Source: Coniella vitis
Taxonomy: Eukaryota; Ascomycota; Sordariomycetes; Diaporthales; Schizoparmaceae
DNA length: 64,000 nucleotides
Direction of reading: 5' to 3'
Assembly (NCBI GenBank): GCA_011317545.1
Contig: WUJK01000004.1
Span: 3,418,501-3,482,500, forward strand
Every line of letters begins with the position of its first letter. Position 1 is the first letter of the stretch. Shown here piece by piece: positions 49,134-61,500 of this stretch. The notes under the pieces were generated by a model, which made no database searches, was not told the origin of the DNA, and saw only the letters and a program-made list of their open reading frames with translations. The translations under genes and the position numbers were made by a program.

Positions 49134-49633
49134 GAGTGACCTTGAAGACAGAGAATGAATTTACCAGGCTTTCCTGCTATTGCTTTTTTTTTTTTTCTTC
49201 TTCCTCGCCTGGTCGATTTCAAATGAGGACGCTTTTATCAGAAAGGGTCCCTTGCAGCGGTGGTGTCATTCTTTGCTCGCCTGGCAAATGCGCATGGTTC
49301 GCTTTTTTGGTCCATTCAAATGCTTCTTGTTATTTTATTCGCGCACTCCTTATTCACGTTGATTTCTCGTTTCCGACAGCGCGATCTGGCAAAATGGGTT
49401 CACCTTCGACAATGACAACAGATGTTTCGACATCAATGTATATCTGCGTCTATGATCAAAGATTGTACCGGGTACGGAGTGACTTTTCGCGGCGTCACTG
49501 GGCACATGAAGTCACGATTCGATAAGAATGGCAAATCTGTTGATGGACTGGAACATGCAGGAGCGTTGGGGTTTCAGAGAAAGGAACTAGTTTACTGGTT
49601 GATATAAAAAAAAAACACGAAAAGGGCACGGTA

Positions 49634-49658
49634 ACACACACACACACACACACACACA
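49634..49658. repeat. (CA)n microsatellite
   Basis: Twelve tandem CA units, followed by an A run. Confidence 0.95.
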
Positions 49659-50277
49659 AAAAGATTGGGAATGGATATGATACGATACGGAAGACTGATC
49701 GCTCAGGCGGAATTACTTGTTTGATTTATTTGATATGCTTTAGCACAAAACGAAGGGACTTATGCTTCCAATTCTGTGTTTTTCTTCTTTTGTTACCGGA
49801 TGCACCTTATACACTGAGTTTCTTGCGGTTATTGCCTTGCTGGTTGATGTTTTCTTCTGTATGCGTGTGCAACTCAAAACATAGGAATTGGCGCAAGAAT
49901 GATTCCCAGGTCTGGAGGACGTCTGGCATTTTTCTGGCCATGCTTTCTTTGTTGTGCAGCCGAAGTACACGAGCGAGTTGTCACTTGTTATCTAGGATTT
50001 GGACCGTCATTACCTGAGGACGAGTAGGTTCTGAAGCCGTGCGTTTAATTTGTAAATGGAAACAGTGATAACGGCAAGAGACTGTGTTGCCAGTGATATT
50101 GCAATCAAGATGTTTGTTGTGTCCAATGCTATCATACCCGATGTGCTGCAAGCTTGTCCCCGGGTTGATGATACAGAGCAAATCCAGCGTCACAGACCAG
50201 GTCAGTATTCTATGGCCTACCTTTTGGGTGTCCAAGTGTGTAACTAAGTGTGTCCCGACGTCGGCTTACCATTATGG

Positions 50278-50293
50278 ACAGACAGACAGACAG

Positions 50294-50339
<46 letters not shown>

Positions 50340-50340
50340 G
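50278..50340. repeat. Compound GACA-CA-GA microsatellite
   Basis: GACA units pass into CA units and then into GA units without interruption, which suggests successive slippage. Confidence 0.95.
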
Positions 50341-51099
50341 GTGTGTATATATAATGTGCGTAATAAGTACTGTTTTGAAGTGCCTGCGTAGATTATACGT
50401 AGAATGGGTATTCAATGTATATATCTCAGAGCCTTGAGTAGGTATAGAAGAGTAGTCGTAGTTACTAAAGTAGAAAGAAGTACATTGAAAGTTTTGATGG
50501 GAGCTTTAGCATGTTCAAAATCAAGTTTTAATAATAACGTATTAGGAGCGTATCTTGTGATGGTTACTATACCATTCAAAGATAGGTTTTCCAAATGTGA
50601 TGCAAATATCACTCTGTGTATTCCATGATAGATACATACATGCCCCAAGGGATGGGCAATTAGGTTTTCTTGTGTGGGCACAGTACACGATGTCATATTA
50701 CGTTACGCCCATATTCAACTACAGTTGTGTGGTTTGAGATTTTAATGGATTGCGGGCAAAACAGGGTCGGCTTTATTTTCGTCACAAGAAGTTATTCATT
50801 TGAGATGTACTCTTGGAGGAAAGGCCCCTTTTTGGAAATCGTCAATTCGTTATAGTACAATATCTTATAGTACAATAATACTCAAAAGAGGACACCACCA
50901 CCCGCTAGGAATTCCCAAGCATCTTTTGGAATCACTGCGTCGAGGTGAACATCATATCAGTCATTGAGCATAGCCAACTGCTCTTTTGCACGGCCCGATT
51001 TAATACCGTCCTTCTCATGGCTTTTGGCCTGACTCATTCACTCATCCCAATTCCCCTTTGTATATCCTGCCAGTTTGTAGACGGCACAGGAGAGAATAT

Positions 51100-51426
51100 T
51101 TATGGCTTGGGAGCGCCCTGGCCAACATCGGGACCTTGCTTAATGCCCTGACAGGAACCGCCGCTGGCGCGCATACCTTCAAGACCGGCGCCCTTCTCAG
51201 GCTCGGGCATGGGTGCGGCCTTGTGGGTGCCTGCTGTCTCGTTTGGCTGTTATGACGATTTTTGGTTAGTCAAGGTTGGATTGGAGCTGGGTACGAGATG
51301 CTTAAGGAGGTGATGAGGGGGCTTGGCTCGACGTACCACGTTTGCGTCACCAGCACCGTGGACAATCTGGGGAACGTTAACGTCGACGGCGTTGTGGGCA
51401 ATGTGACCTTCTCCTTGGCGAGGCAT
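51100..51426 (-). CDS. Small two-exon protein of unknown function (78 residues)
   Basis: Exons 51337-51426 and 51100-51246 with a 90-bp intron (51247-51336; donor GTACGT, acceptor AACAG, branch-like CTAAC next to it). The joined frame is MPRQGEGHIAHNAVDV... then PNETAGTHKAAPMPE..., ending GQGAPKP and a stop. The protein is hydrophilic, without a signal peptide or membrane segment. It has one cysteine and an asparagine/valine-rich N-terminal segment that looks conserved in character. Exact phase-0 splicing, good donor and branch sequences and codon choice support a real gene. I do not recognise the family. The start lies about 0.87 kb from the divergent Nudix gene. Confidence 0.7.
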
Positions 51427-52290
51427 GTTGATTGATTGATGTGACGTTGTTGTGATCGGGCTTCGTTTTGGTTTTGTATGGTGGTTGTGTGTGATGAATG
51501 GCTTGTCTGCGGGATGAATGGAGCAGGAAAGAATAAGGAGTAGATGATGTTTTGACTGCAAATAGAGGTCATGCTGGCTGAGATATATATTCATCAATGG
51601 GCATTGGGATGCTGGGAGAGCCCCAAGCTATTTGACGTCATCTTTCTACAGGCGGAGGAGAAACAAAAAGACAAAGACGAATGATATGATCTTGATGTCA
51701 TTATGCTCGGCAACGAGGCTGCGGTTCTTTGCTTTTTGGTAGGTGCTGCTATGTAATAGTACACTATGTAAGGGCCCAGGCAGTTGCTGGGTTCTAGTGG
51801 GGGCTTATTACGGGTCATGGAGCTGTCCCTGGTTTTGGAGGGGGATTCATATGACATCGATAGGCCCGCCAGGTCAGGTACCAGATCGGCAATTACATAG
51901 TACTATGATAGACAAAAAGCAGCCAAAGAGTGGGGGGGGGAGGTCCGCTTACTAAGTACAAGCACCATGCCCTAGTGACTTTGATGCTTGGGTAGGCAAT
52001 GTAGGCAAGGCAAGGAGCAGGCCAGGACCAGAAAAAGGTAGGCACGTGAGAAGCAAACATGCAGCTTTGAATAAGAAAAACACTCAGCTAAGCTGCCAGC
52101 TCCATGCAGAGCCTACATAGTAGGAGCATGCCAAGGTGCTTGTGTTTGCTACCTAGACATCGACGATCGGCACTGCCACTACCTCACCAGTCTCAAGTAT
52201 CTACACGGCCGTTTTTTTTACTATCACGGTCTTTGGGGGACTGCCAGACGGAGTGCAAGCAGCATCACCAACGCTGCTACACTCACCAAG
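51427..52290. promoter_or_regulatory. Divergent intergenic region of the small gene and the Nudix gene
   Basis: No open frame is convincing. It contains one exact 9-mer (52114) and partial copies at 51768-51776 and 51895-51905, an 8-9 base G run near 51931, and a short C/T leader before 52291. Confidence 0.45.
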
Positions 52291-53268
52291 ATGGCTTCTA
52301 CAGAGAGCAAGGCCACCTTTGAGCTGGAAGGACACGACAATGTGCCAGTTACAGCGCCAGGCTTGACCAAAGAGGAATTGCAGCAGTGGTCTCCCTTCAA
52401 GGTACAGTCCACATCTCCTGCCTCACTGAATCTACTTTAGCTGGCCGTCTTGACTAACCAGCCTTGCATTGGACCCCAACAATAGCACTGGATCTCCACC
52501 CTCAGCCACTCCCTTCTGCTCCAGAGCCAGCCCTCTCACCCTTTCCACAAGGACCCTTACCAGCTCAAGAGCATCACAGTCGACTCCTACAGTATGTTTG
52601 GCAAACGCATCGGCTTCGCCAAGCTGACGGCCGACATCTCAACCGCCAACAACAGCGCCAGACTCCCTGGTGTAATCTTTCTCCGCGGACCCGCCGTCGC
52701 CATGCTGGTGGTCCTCATCCCCGATGATCTGGATGCCAGCTCCGACTCCGACTCTGACTCGCTGGACGAGGCCTACGTCGTGCTCACCGTGCAGCCGCGC
52801 ATTGCGACGGGCAGTCTGGGCTTCGTCGAGTTGCCCGCAGGGATGCTCGACGACAGCAGCAACTTTGCCGGTGTGGCGGCCAGAGAAATCCAAGAGGAGC
52901 TCGGTCTGGTCATAAAGCAGGAGGACCTCGTCTGTCTGACCGACAAGGCCGCCCAGATTAGGAAGGCCCGAGAGGCTACCAGTGCAAGCACTACTACACC
53001 AAAAGAAACGCTTCCCTACGCCATGTACCCTTCAGCAGGTGGGTGCGACGAGTATATCAAGATCTTCGCGCATGAAAAACGCGTGCCGCGGGATACCCTG
53101 CATGAGTGGGAGGGCAAGTATGGCGGCTTGCGGGATGAGGGGGAGATGATTACCCTCAAAGTTGTGCCGTTGCACGATCTGTGGCTCGAGGGCGGAATGG
53201 ACTCCAAGGCGCTGGCCGCTGTGACGCTGTACCAGCAGTTGAAGAGGTGGGAAAGGAAGCACCAGTAG
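52291..53268 (+). CDS. Nudix hydrolase, ADP-sugar pyrophosphatase type (NUDT14-like)
   Basis: Exons 52291-52401 and 52486-53268 with an 84-bp intron (donor GTACAG, acceptor AATAG) give 297 residues. The start MASTESK is preceded by CACCAAG. The Nudix box lies near residues 172-195 as ELPAGMLDD...AAREIQEELGL. The catalytic REIQEEL helix is intact, while the first glutamate of the GX5EX7REUXEEXGU pattern is replaced by serine, as is usual in the plant NUDT14-like ADP-sugar pyrophosphatase group. The region before it (MFGKRIGFAKLTADI and VAMLVVLIPDD) is the conserved N-half of this group. It probably cleaves ADP-ribose or ADP-glucose to AMP and sugar phosphate. A Ser/Asp run (SSDSDSDS) interrupts the fold. 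The gene is tail to tail with a second Nudix gene. Confidence 0.9.
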
Positions 53269-53417
53269 TGGAAGAGTTATGATGTGGGGGTTTTTACGAT
53301 GCAGGCTCTTCTTCACACAAGGCGACGAGTTCTTCGCTTTACTTTGCAGCCTCAATTTGCCTCTTCTCGTCTCATTCCTTATCCCTGAGAGGGCAGGGGT
53401 GGGACAACAAAACGGCC

Positions 53418-54558
53418 TTAGAGACCAAACTGCCTCGCCAGTTCAAATCCTTCGGCCAGCGTGCCGACCCTGGCATCAATGGCATACCCTTGGGCCTCGA
53501 GCTTCTTGCACTCGTCCCACAGACTGCGCAGCGGCACGTGGAACACCTCAATAAACTCGTTCTCCTCTAGCTCTGGCTTGAGGTTTTGGTTCTCAGAGAG
53601 GGACATGTCGATGGAGACGTGGACCATGACGACATTGGTGTTGCAGAAACCAGGATCTACAGGAAAGGGACAAAAGCAGGGCTGTTAGTTGGTCGATGCT
53701 CAGAGGATCAGGTATAAAGAAGATGGATGGACCCCTTCAGTATAAAGGGGTCAGTGAGTCTCTTCTCTACAGGTCCGGCGGCACGCACCATTGAACATGA
53801 GAGGTGACTTTTCCGTCACGGTCCCTACGTAGCCCGTTTCCTCGCGCAATTCCCGCACAGCCGCCTGCTCTGCCGTCTCGCCCTCGTCGATGAGGCCAGC
53901 GGGGACCTCGATGGTGATTTTGTCTATGGGTGGGCGGTACTGCTTTTGGAGGACAATTTCGGGGCCTATATGGGGCGCCCGTGGGGAATGGTTAGTTTGT
54001 GAGCGAGCCGAGACTGGAATATATGGAGCATTCTTGTGAGAGGGCTCCCAGAGGATACAAGGACCCCCAAAAGAAACGATATTGTGTCAACGCACCAGTG
54101 GGCTTTTGAAGGATAGCCACGATGCCCACGCCATCAAGGTCGGTGCCCTGAGGACGGGTCCGCCGCTCGCACGATTCCCAGTCTCTGACGTTGCCGGTGG
54201 GGTCTCTATAATGGACTCTGCAAGGGGCAGTGGCGGGTGAAGGTATTAGCTTGCTGGGAAAATAGCATGATCCTCTCTATGTGGCTATGAGTACACATGA
54301 CCAGTAACAGCACACTTACTTGATCATTCGCGTCCATTTTGCCTCGTCGTCGGCCTGTGTTTTGGGGGAGGTGATTGGGTTAGCATATAAAAGACATTCT
54401 CACTCACAGTCGACTCAATATTGGTGCTATGTTGACGGGGTAGGAAAGAAGAAAGGTCGAAAAATGGAGTGGAATCGATCCGTCTCGAATCCAAGTCTGG
54501 GTGTTTTTCCACTCACCAAGTGACTTGTTGACAGGACTTTGGCGTTTTCCAGGGCCAT
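53418..54558 (-). CDS. Nudix hydrolase, ADP-ribose pyrophosphatase (Ysa1/NUDT5 type)
   Basis: Five exons: 54517-54558, 54320-54354, 54096-54217, 53789-53965 and 53418-53656. The introns are 162, 102, 130 and 132 bp. The product is 204 residues. It starts MALENAKVLSTSHL. The second exon (ADDEAKWTRMIK) splices to VHYRDPTGNVRDWESCERR, the usual YxDPxGxxRxWE entry of Ysa1. A perfect Nudix box follows: GLIDEGETAEQAAVRELREE, then TGY. The C-terminal half (DPGFCNTN, ENEFIEVFHVPLRSLWDE) is standard. The enzyme hydrolyses ADP-ribose to AMP and ribose 5-phosphate as a dimer, removing free ADP-ribose from NAD and protein ADP-ribose turnover. All splice phases agree, with no frame break. It is convergent with the other Nudix gene, 149 bp between stop codons. 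Confidence 0.93.
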
Positions 54559-56391
54559 GGCGAAGATGGACCTGGTCTGGGGGTGTATTTACTGTTGGGA
54601 AAGTGTGCGTGTAATGATGGGTCGATGGATTGCTTTTGCCGGGAAATGAGGAACTGATTTCGCGGCGGGATGGATGTTGTGGGAGGAAATTGATTTCACT
54701 ACTATGGATGTAGTATGCGGTTTGAGAAAAGCAAAGTGAGATGAAGTTATATCGGGGGGTGTGTGTGTGTGGTGAAGTATTGTAAGAAAGTACTTGGTAC
54801 GAAAGTTAGATTGCTTGATTTTTTATTTTATTTTTAAAGTGAGACCTTCGGTTGTTGTGCGGTTGTGCTTTGGGGCTGTAGTGACAGGTGGGGGAAGCTC
54901 TTGCGATGTTCTTCTTCCAAAGCTGTTGTAACGTTGGGAGAAAGTTTGGGTAGGGAGGGGGGGGGGGTGGTAGTAGTGGGGCCAAGGTACACATGTACGT
55001 GTACTACTATTATAGTATCATAGTAAGCGTGATATGCTCTACTCAGAAGGAATGAAGGGGCGACGAAATATGGCAACTGAAGAGTGGAAGGGCGAGATTA
55101 CATTGCCATTTCTTTTTTATTTGGAAAGAATCAAAGTTGCGGAAAACCACCATAATCATTGTATTCTGTTCGAGCGTTAATTGACGTCAAGTGTTTTGTG
55201 GGGGGAAAGCATCGTGGAATCAACCATAGATAGTAAAAGTACTCCTGTGTGCCAACTTGTCGTGATGATGTTCTTGCGGAGCTAGAGACTTGCAAAGAGC
55301 TACATACTGGATAGAGTAAACACATACCGTCTTTACATGTTGTAGTAGGGACCGATGTGCTATGTTACTATGTAGAAGCACCCAGATATACAGTTAGTTA
55401 GTCAGCGGGAAATCCTCGAGACTGGATCTCTGTCCTTACTATGTACAGCAGGGCGCGCGGGGATCCTTTACTCCGGCCCCCAAGCCGGCGGCCTGATGCG
55501 GCAATTGCTCAGTCAAGCGAAATCCTTCGCAATGTACTATGTATGTTGGTAGTTGGGCTAAGTTATCAGACACGGCTATATTGAAAGTCATCTAGACAAA
55601 AAGGCAAGACGGCGGTGTTGGCTTGCTATTTAGACAGTAGTAGAAGAATATACCCGATGTCTACGTGAACATATCGACTTAAGATGTATATATATCCTAT
55701 AGTATATGAGGCTATTACATAGAGTGCCTACAAACCTTGTCTGCTCGTATCGAGAAGAACGTATTTTGAAAGTGCAAAACGCATGTCTGTGCTTGATACG
55801 CTCCAGTGAGAAGGAGGATCAAATACCAGGAAATGATAGACGCAGTTACCAGACAACACTCCCTACTCAGTCATATGCAGGCCCATTATCGTTGCCGAAC
55901 AAACTGACAGCGAGTACTTGATCCATGCACCCACAACACTGAGGATCCTATGCACTCAACTTGCCCCTGAAGATTCAATCTGGCGGAGCTGATTGCGCAC
56001 AAGAGAGATGGGCTGATGCCCAAGTGACCTGAAGCATCATGGACCCCATTAACTTCGGATTGTTATGACACCTCCCTTCTCCTCCGGCATTGGCGTTGGC
56101 TCGTATTCCCACCTCGGCACCCGCCGCGTGATTCGGAGACAGGCTGGAAAAGGAAGAGTACACGGGCAAGCGTCGAGCACGCCAACCAGACGTCGAGATC
56201 CTGATGCTACTGCTATGTACTATGGGAGCCGGGCGGTTCGAACCCAAATCAGGCATCAGATCCCAATGTCTCGCGGCGCCAAAACAAAATCAAAAAGTGT
56301 CCCATGCCCACGTTTGTTTCCCCCCTTGCAGAGCCAATTGTGACTGATGATGACGTCTTTTTTGGGAAAAGAGCCAAATAAAAATAAAAAT

Positions 56392-56395
<4 letters not shown>

Positions 56396-56423
<28 letters not shown>

Positions 56424-56438
56424 GAAAAGAAAAGAAAA
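56396..56438. repeat. (AAAAG)n microsatellite
   Basis: About eight tandem AAAAG units within an A-rich stretch. Confidence 0.95.
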
Positions 56439-56720
56439 ATGAAAGCAAAAAAGCACATGTGTAGCCAGCCCTTGGCGTCGGGTATCTCCTTGGTATATCT
56501 AAACCTGGCCAACTATAGACGGGTATATTTCCGAAATATTTGATTGCCGATGGATTGAAAGTGCCCATGGTTTTATAGTTGTTCAAGTAGCAGCATGCAT
56601 TACATAGTACACAGCCCTGACACGAGGTTTTACGGTGTGGGCAAAAGCTGAAAAAGGGGAGTCGAGCGCTGAGTAAGTAGCTAGGCACCTTGTGCCTTTC
56701 CAGCTAGCGGGGCGTCTCTC

Positions 56721-56736
56721 TACTATGTACATAGTA
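56721..56736. repeat. Perfect 16-bp palindrome TACTATGTACATAGTA
   Basis: Two copies of the dispersed 9-mer overlap head to head, giving a perfect inverted repeat. A third copy lies 112 bp upstream (56601). Confidence 0.9.
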
Positions 56737-58573
56737 GGCCAGCACTATCGCAGTGCTAAACGGTCTAGTCGCTGGGCAGAGCCTGGTTGAGGGCCGGGTA
56801 GGGCCTAGTAGGGCAGCAGGGGCCGCGGTCCGGCGGTTGTGCTGGTCAGCCCAATTGGGCCGTACAGGGGCCTGAAGGGGCCAGGAACAGCGCTGCCAAG
56901 CCAGCGCGCTCTGGGCACCTCTTCACCACCAGGAGCCTTTTTTTTTTTCAGCTTGCCCTCTCCCCCTTTCCCGTTTGGTTGCTGGCTCATTTTTTTCCCT
57001 TTCTTCTTGCCTGGCTTTTCGATCTCTTGCCCGTCTCCTGTCCAATCAGACGAGGGCGTCTCTTGTGCTCAGACGTCTGCTGTCAGCCAGCCTCTAACCT
57101 GGCGCCCTTCCCCACGGCCTCTGGTTGACTCTTTTGTGGCGCTGTCGACCACTCTGGACTATGGATTTCATGCTTCTTCTAGACCTGCCACAGTGGGCCA
57201 TAGTTTCTTCGCTGTGTGCTTAACTTTCTGCCCTCCCTCGGGTGGCTGCAAGAAGAGTAAGCATGTGTGTGTCGGTTGTGCGGAAATGCCAAAAGCTTGT
57301 TGGAATGTCAAGTCAGACGGGCAAGGAAGGCCTAGCATCGCAATGATTCGAGTGCGCTGGAAGGGGTGGGGAAGGGCAAAAGAGAAAAAAAAAGGACGAA
57401 ATGGGCAAAACAAACCAGCATGCGATATCTTGTTTACCGTAGTTGGTTGTCCCCTATAGGGCTTGCTGGAGGGCCCCTGCATGTGCGCTGACTTGCCTAG
57501 CTGCTACCCGAAATACGCTGGGGCGGCGCTACAGCATTCACCAACTCAGCGCCTGCTCGGACCAGCTGTGGGGGGCCTCTGTGGCCTGGCAAGCCCGGCT
57601 CCAGGCCCCACCTTTCGACTTTACGCTCTCGCTACTATCATAGCAGGGGCCGGCGACTTCCACTGCCACTTGATTATAGTTCAAAATGACGGAGGCACCG
57701 CTGCTTCTCTATTTGCACGCACGTCTTTTGGCTCAAAAGTATTTTTTTTTCCTTCTCGTTTTTGGGTAACCAACAACCACCGCCCACCTCCTTTGCACAC
57801 ACTCGTTCACTCTCATACTCTCCCGATCGACACCAACAGAGATTCCGATCGACTACCTTGACGCTCCGAATCTGCCTGCTCATCTTCCCGTCGCCGCTGC
57901 TGTCCACAAGCCGTCCAGCGAACCGCACTCTGTCTACACCTTGCAACCCCACCCAAACCCACCCAAACCCACCCGCGCCCGGTTCCGTGCTTTGCGTCTG
58001 CCGACTCTCTGCTGGGTCGGATTTGGATGGAGCCAGTCTACGCCAACTAACACGCGAGAGTCTCTGTTACGAGATATACATAGTACGGCACGACTGTTGT
58101 GTTCGCTTGGCAGGCGATCCTCCCTCTCCGACAGCCCCCGGCTGATTCGCGGCAAGCGTTGGCCTTGCGAACCAAAATGGAGCGTTGACAACACAACAAG
58201 ACGACTTTGCCTTTGTGTTGTTATTTGGATTTCTTGTTCGTTCGTTCGTTGGCTGTGGCTGTAGCTGTTGCTGGCGGCGGTGGCAGAAACTGGTCAACGT
58301 CTCTCTGCTTTTGGACTACGAACCGAAGTCGCTCCTTTTTCTGGTCTTTGCGCAATTCGCATCACCCTCACGTTACGCCCGCCTGCAAAAAGCACGCGGT
58401 CGCTCGAGTAAACCCTTGGTTATTATTACTCACCCGACCGTGTCTGTCCCGGAACCGCCCAACGAGGCTGCCCATTTCTCCCTTTTGCGATTCGACTTAT
58501 CGCCGCCTACTTCCGCCCGCGAAAAAAAGGCACAATCTCAAGTGGCCAATTCTCGGTCGCTCCATCAGCCAAA

Positions 58574-61500
58574 ATGGTCAGGCTCTTTGGTCTCAAGTTG
58601 GGGTCTGACAAGAAAAAGTAGGTCTTTTCCTGTCTGTGGGCACTTTCGCATCACCCGCAGGGCTGTACAGCTGACGATACATGTGCTACCACAGGAAAGC
58701 TGCAGAAGCCCAGGCACAGCTTCAGCAGTACAGGCGCCTCAATCCAAAGGCTTCCGAGCACAACTCGTCGTGGCGTTCTCAGCGTGAGGAGGCACTCATG
58801 TCTAGCATCGGCCGTACTCTAGGTTCCGAAACCCCCTACGCCGGTAGTGTCATCAGCCTTGTCGAGCCAGGCCCATTCACCACTTCCAACCTCAGCGCAG
58901 GCACCCCATTGCGCGCCCTGAAGTCCGAGGCGAACCTGGCGGGCTTGAACAGGTTGAGCAGCTATCGTAATGGCAACATGTCCTCGTCCAGCCTCGCCCT
59001 TCCGCCCACCCTGTTTGGTGGTGATGAGGAGGGACGCCTCGGCTCGCGACCTGGCACCGCCCAGTCCATGTACTCCGTGCGCTCCATCGGAGGGGGTTGG
59101 CGTTCCGCGTCCAAGCTGAGCAGTCTACGAGCGGGTAATCTGTCTTCGACAAGTCTGGTTCTGCCGCCCGATCTGGGGGGTGACAACGCTCGCAGCCCTT
59201 CTGGGTCCAGGCCCGGGAGCGCTCAGTCTCATCGCGCCGACCCCACGGGACGCCGTCCCGCCCTCGATGTCAAGACCAACAATCTGAACCCCCCCTCGTC
59301 CTCTGGCGGCCCCCTCCCGAGCCCTCTTGGCCGCTATGAGCTTGCCTCACCGGTCAAGAGCGATTCCGAGTCTCTACTTGGCGACGCGCCTGGAAACGTG
59401 GCTGACCAAATCGCTTCCAAGATTGTGCGCGAAGAGAAACTTGCGAGGGCAGCAGCAGGTGCAGGTACAGGTTCGCCCCCGCAGCCCAGGCCGCGACAAC
59501 AGCCGGGAGCCCTGGACGCAAGACCCCAAGAGCCAGTGAAGGCCGCCGAGCCCCAGAGGCAGCACGCCGACGTCCCAAGACAACCATCACCGCCGGCCAA
59601 AGCTGGAGAGGGGCACGGTCTTCCCTCCTTCCTAGTGCCCGGACCAAATCCGAACAACCGCTTGTCGAATGTCGCGCCCGCTCACCACCACACCCACGGG
59701 AACCGATCCATCGGCCGAGCAAAGGAAATGGGATTTCGTGACACGCCCCAGGGCCATATTTCGCACGATTGGCGTCAGAAATACGGGCTCGAGAACGACG
59801 GTGCCAACCATCATGGACCAGTAGGTGCCAATGCCCAGGAAGCATCCACCGCCGGAGAAATAACGGCCTTGAACAGCATCGAAGCCCAGAAAGCCCGCCG
59901 AGAACAGAGTAGAATCGAGAACCCTTCCGTCGCCCATCCCCTCATGCTAAACCCACGCTCGCCGGCGCACGAGGGATCTGTACCAGGACCCGCTCCCCCA
60001 CGCTCGCCGCTCTTTCGAAAAACAAGCCCCTTTGACGGACGCAGTGACAGTGACGGAGAACAAGATGCCTATTCTGCACGCCGCAAAGCCCCCAACGCTC
60101 CTTATGGCATCCCTTCTCCGCCCTTGTCGCACCGCCACCAACTGAGCGACGACAACAGCAACAGCAACAACGAGAGTAGCGGCACCCCAGTCTACCGAGC
60201 CGTCGAGGCAAGGCAAGATGCCGTGTTGGTTGGTGGACCCGGGCGCGAGAGTCTTGGCTTACAAATAGAAAAGTTGGAGAAATCTTTGCACCAGGCGCAG
60301 GCCATGTCTGCCCTGGAACTCAAACAGGAGGCAATGCAGAGCCATGCCCGGGCCGAGAGTAATGCTAGCAGCAACTACAGCGAGATTTCAGAACGAGCCT
60401 TGACCTTTGAGCAGCCAATGCACTCTCCCAAACCCTTTGCCCTTACCCCGAGGCCAAATGACTCGGCATTCCGTTCAGAGGGCTCACCACCAGCTGCGCA
60501 GTCCACCCTCCAGATTCCTCAGGCAAACAGCAAGGACCAGACAAGGCAAAGGTCTGCAGATGCCAGCATGTCCAGAATTCACAGCCCAGCTACATCACAT
60601 ATGGTGGGGGGAGCACCAGGACCAAGGTCCGGTGCCAACAACTCGGTGCGGCCCACTCTAGGTCCGCGTGCGCATACGGGTCCGTCGAGGCCACCGCCTT
60701 CGCCGGGTTTGCGGAACGGTCGTCCAGGTGCAGAAGAGTACGGCGCGCCACCTAGGCGGCCAGGGAACAATCACAAGGTCAAAGGCTCGTTTGGCCAAGG
60801 TCAAAGTCCTTTTGCTGTGGCTGTGGGTTTCGAACAAGCCAAGGATGGTGTAAACAGTGACTACTCGACACCCGCAACGAGCCCAGGTCTTGTTGCCAGC
60901 TTCAGCGTCTTTTCGCCGCCGCCTACGGGCAAGCGCTTCGACGCACCCACATCTCAACCTGCCAAGCATGACTGGTATGGCCCTGCCCTTACATCTCCCC
61001 CTACAACCCCGCTGCCTACGCCAGACAGTACAAGTCGCGCAAAATACTTTCCCGATCCCGCGCAGCAGCAGCAGAAGAAGAAATATGGAGCTCCTGGTGT
61101 ACGACCCGAGCTTGCTGTGAACGCAAAGTCGAGTCAGGTACCAGCGTCAACTAGCTTGGCTTCCTCGCCCGTCATAACTACGGTAGCGGCTGCGTCGAAT
61201 TGGCCTCTTGCATCGCCAAACGTGGCGTCTTCTGACGACGGTTCCGCAGCTGGTGAAGCGGGTTTCAGCGCACGTCGGTACCTGCAAGCAGAAAAGAGGG
61301 CGCCTCCAGCGCCGCTGAACCTTGCAGTAGCAAACTATACCAACGAGCAATCGAACCATGGACCCTGGACCGCTGGTTTGGCGATCGAGCAGCCAACCAT
61401 ACACACGGACCTTGCAGAGCGACGTATGACGACTGGCGGCCACGAGCGCATTGTCGACATGTATGCCGAAGGGCTCGGTGAGTCTACCGATTACCACTAC

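Larger units (their letters stand above)
49134..51099. other. Convergent intergenic region with microsatellites
   Basis: No gene is supported in about 2 kb. It holds a CA microsatellite (49634-49658), a compound CAGA/CA/GA tract (50278-50340) and A/T-rich flanks. Confidence 0.55.
54559..58573. other. Intergenic region and long leader of the 58.6-61.8 kb gene
   Basis: About 4 kb without a supported gene. It holds seven exact copies of the 9-mer (55366, 55437, 55535, 56601, 56721, 56728, 58077), a G11 run at 54957, an AAAAG microsatellite (56396-56438), and C/T-rich leader-like DNA from about 56930 on. A short ACCCAAACCC tandem lies at 57951-57975. Confidence 0.5.

Noticed and set aside
54096..54217. 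Suspected frame break in exon 3 of the Ysa1-type gene
   Set aside because: Re-reading the bases showed the exon is 122 nt and all phases agree; the frame is intact.
56235..56244. GGTTCGAACC resembling a tRNA B box
   Set aside because: No T-stem pairing, no acceptor stem and no upstream A box in either orientation.
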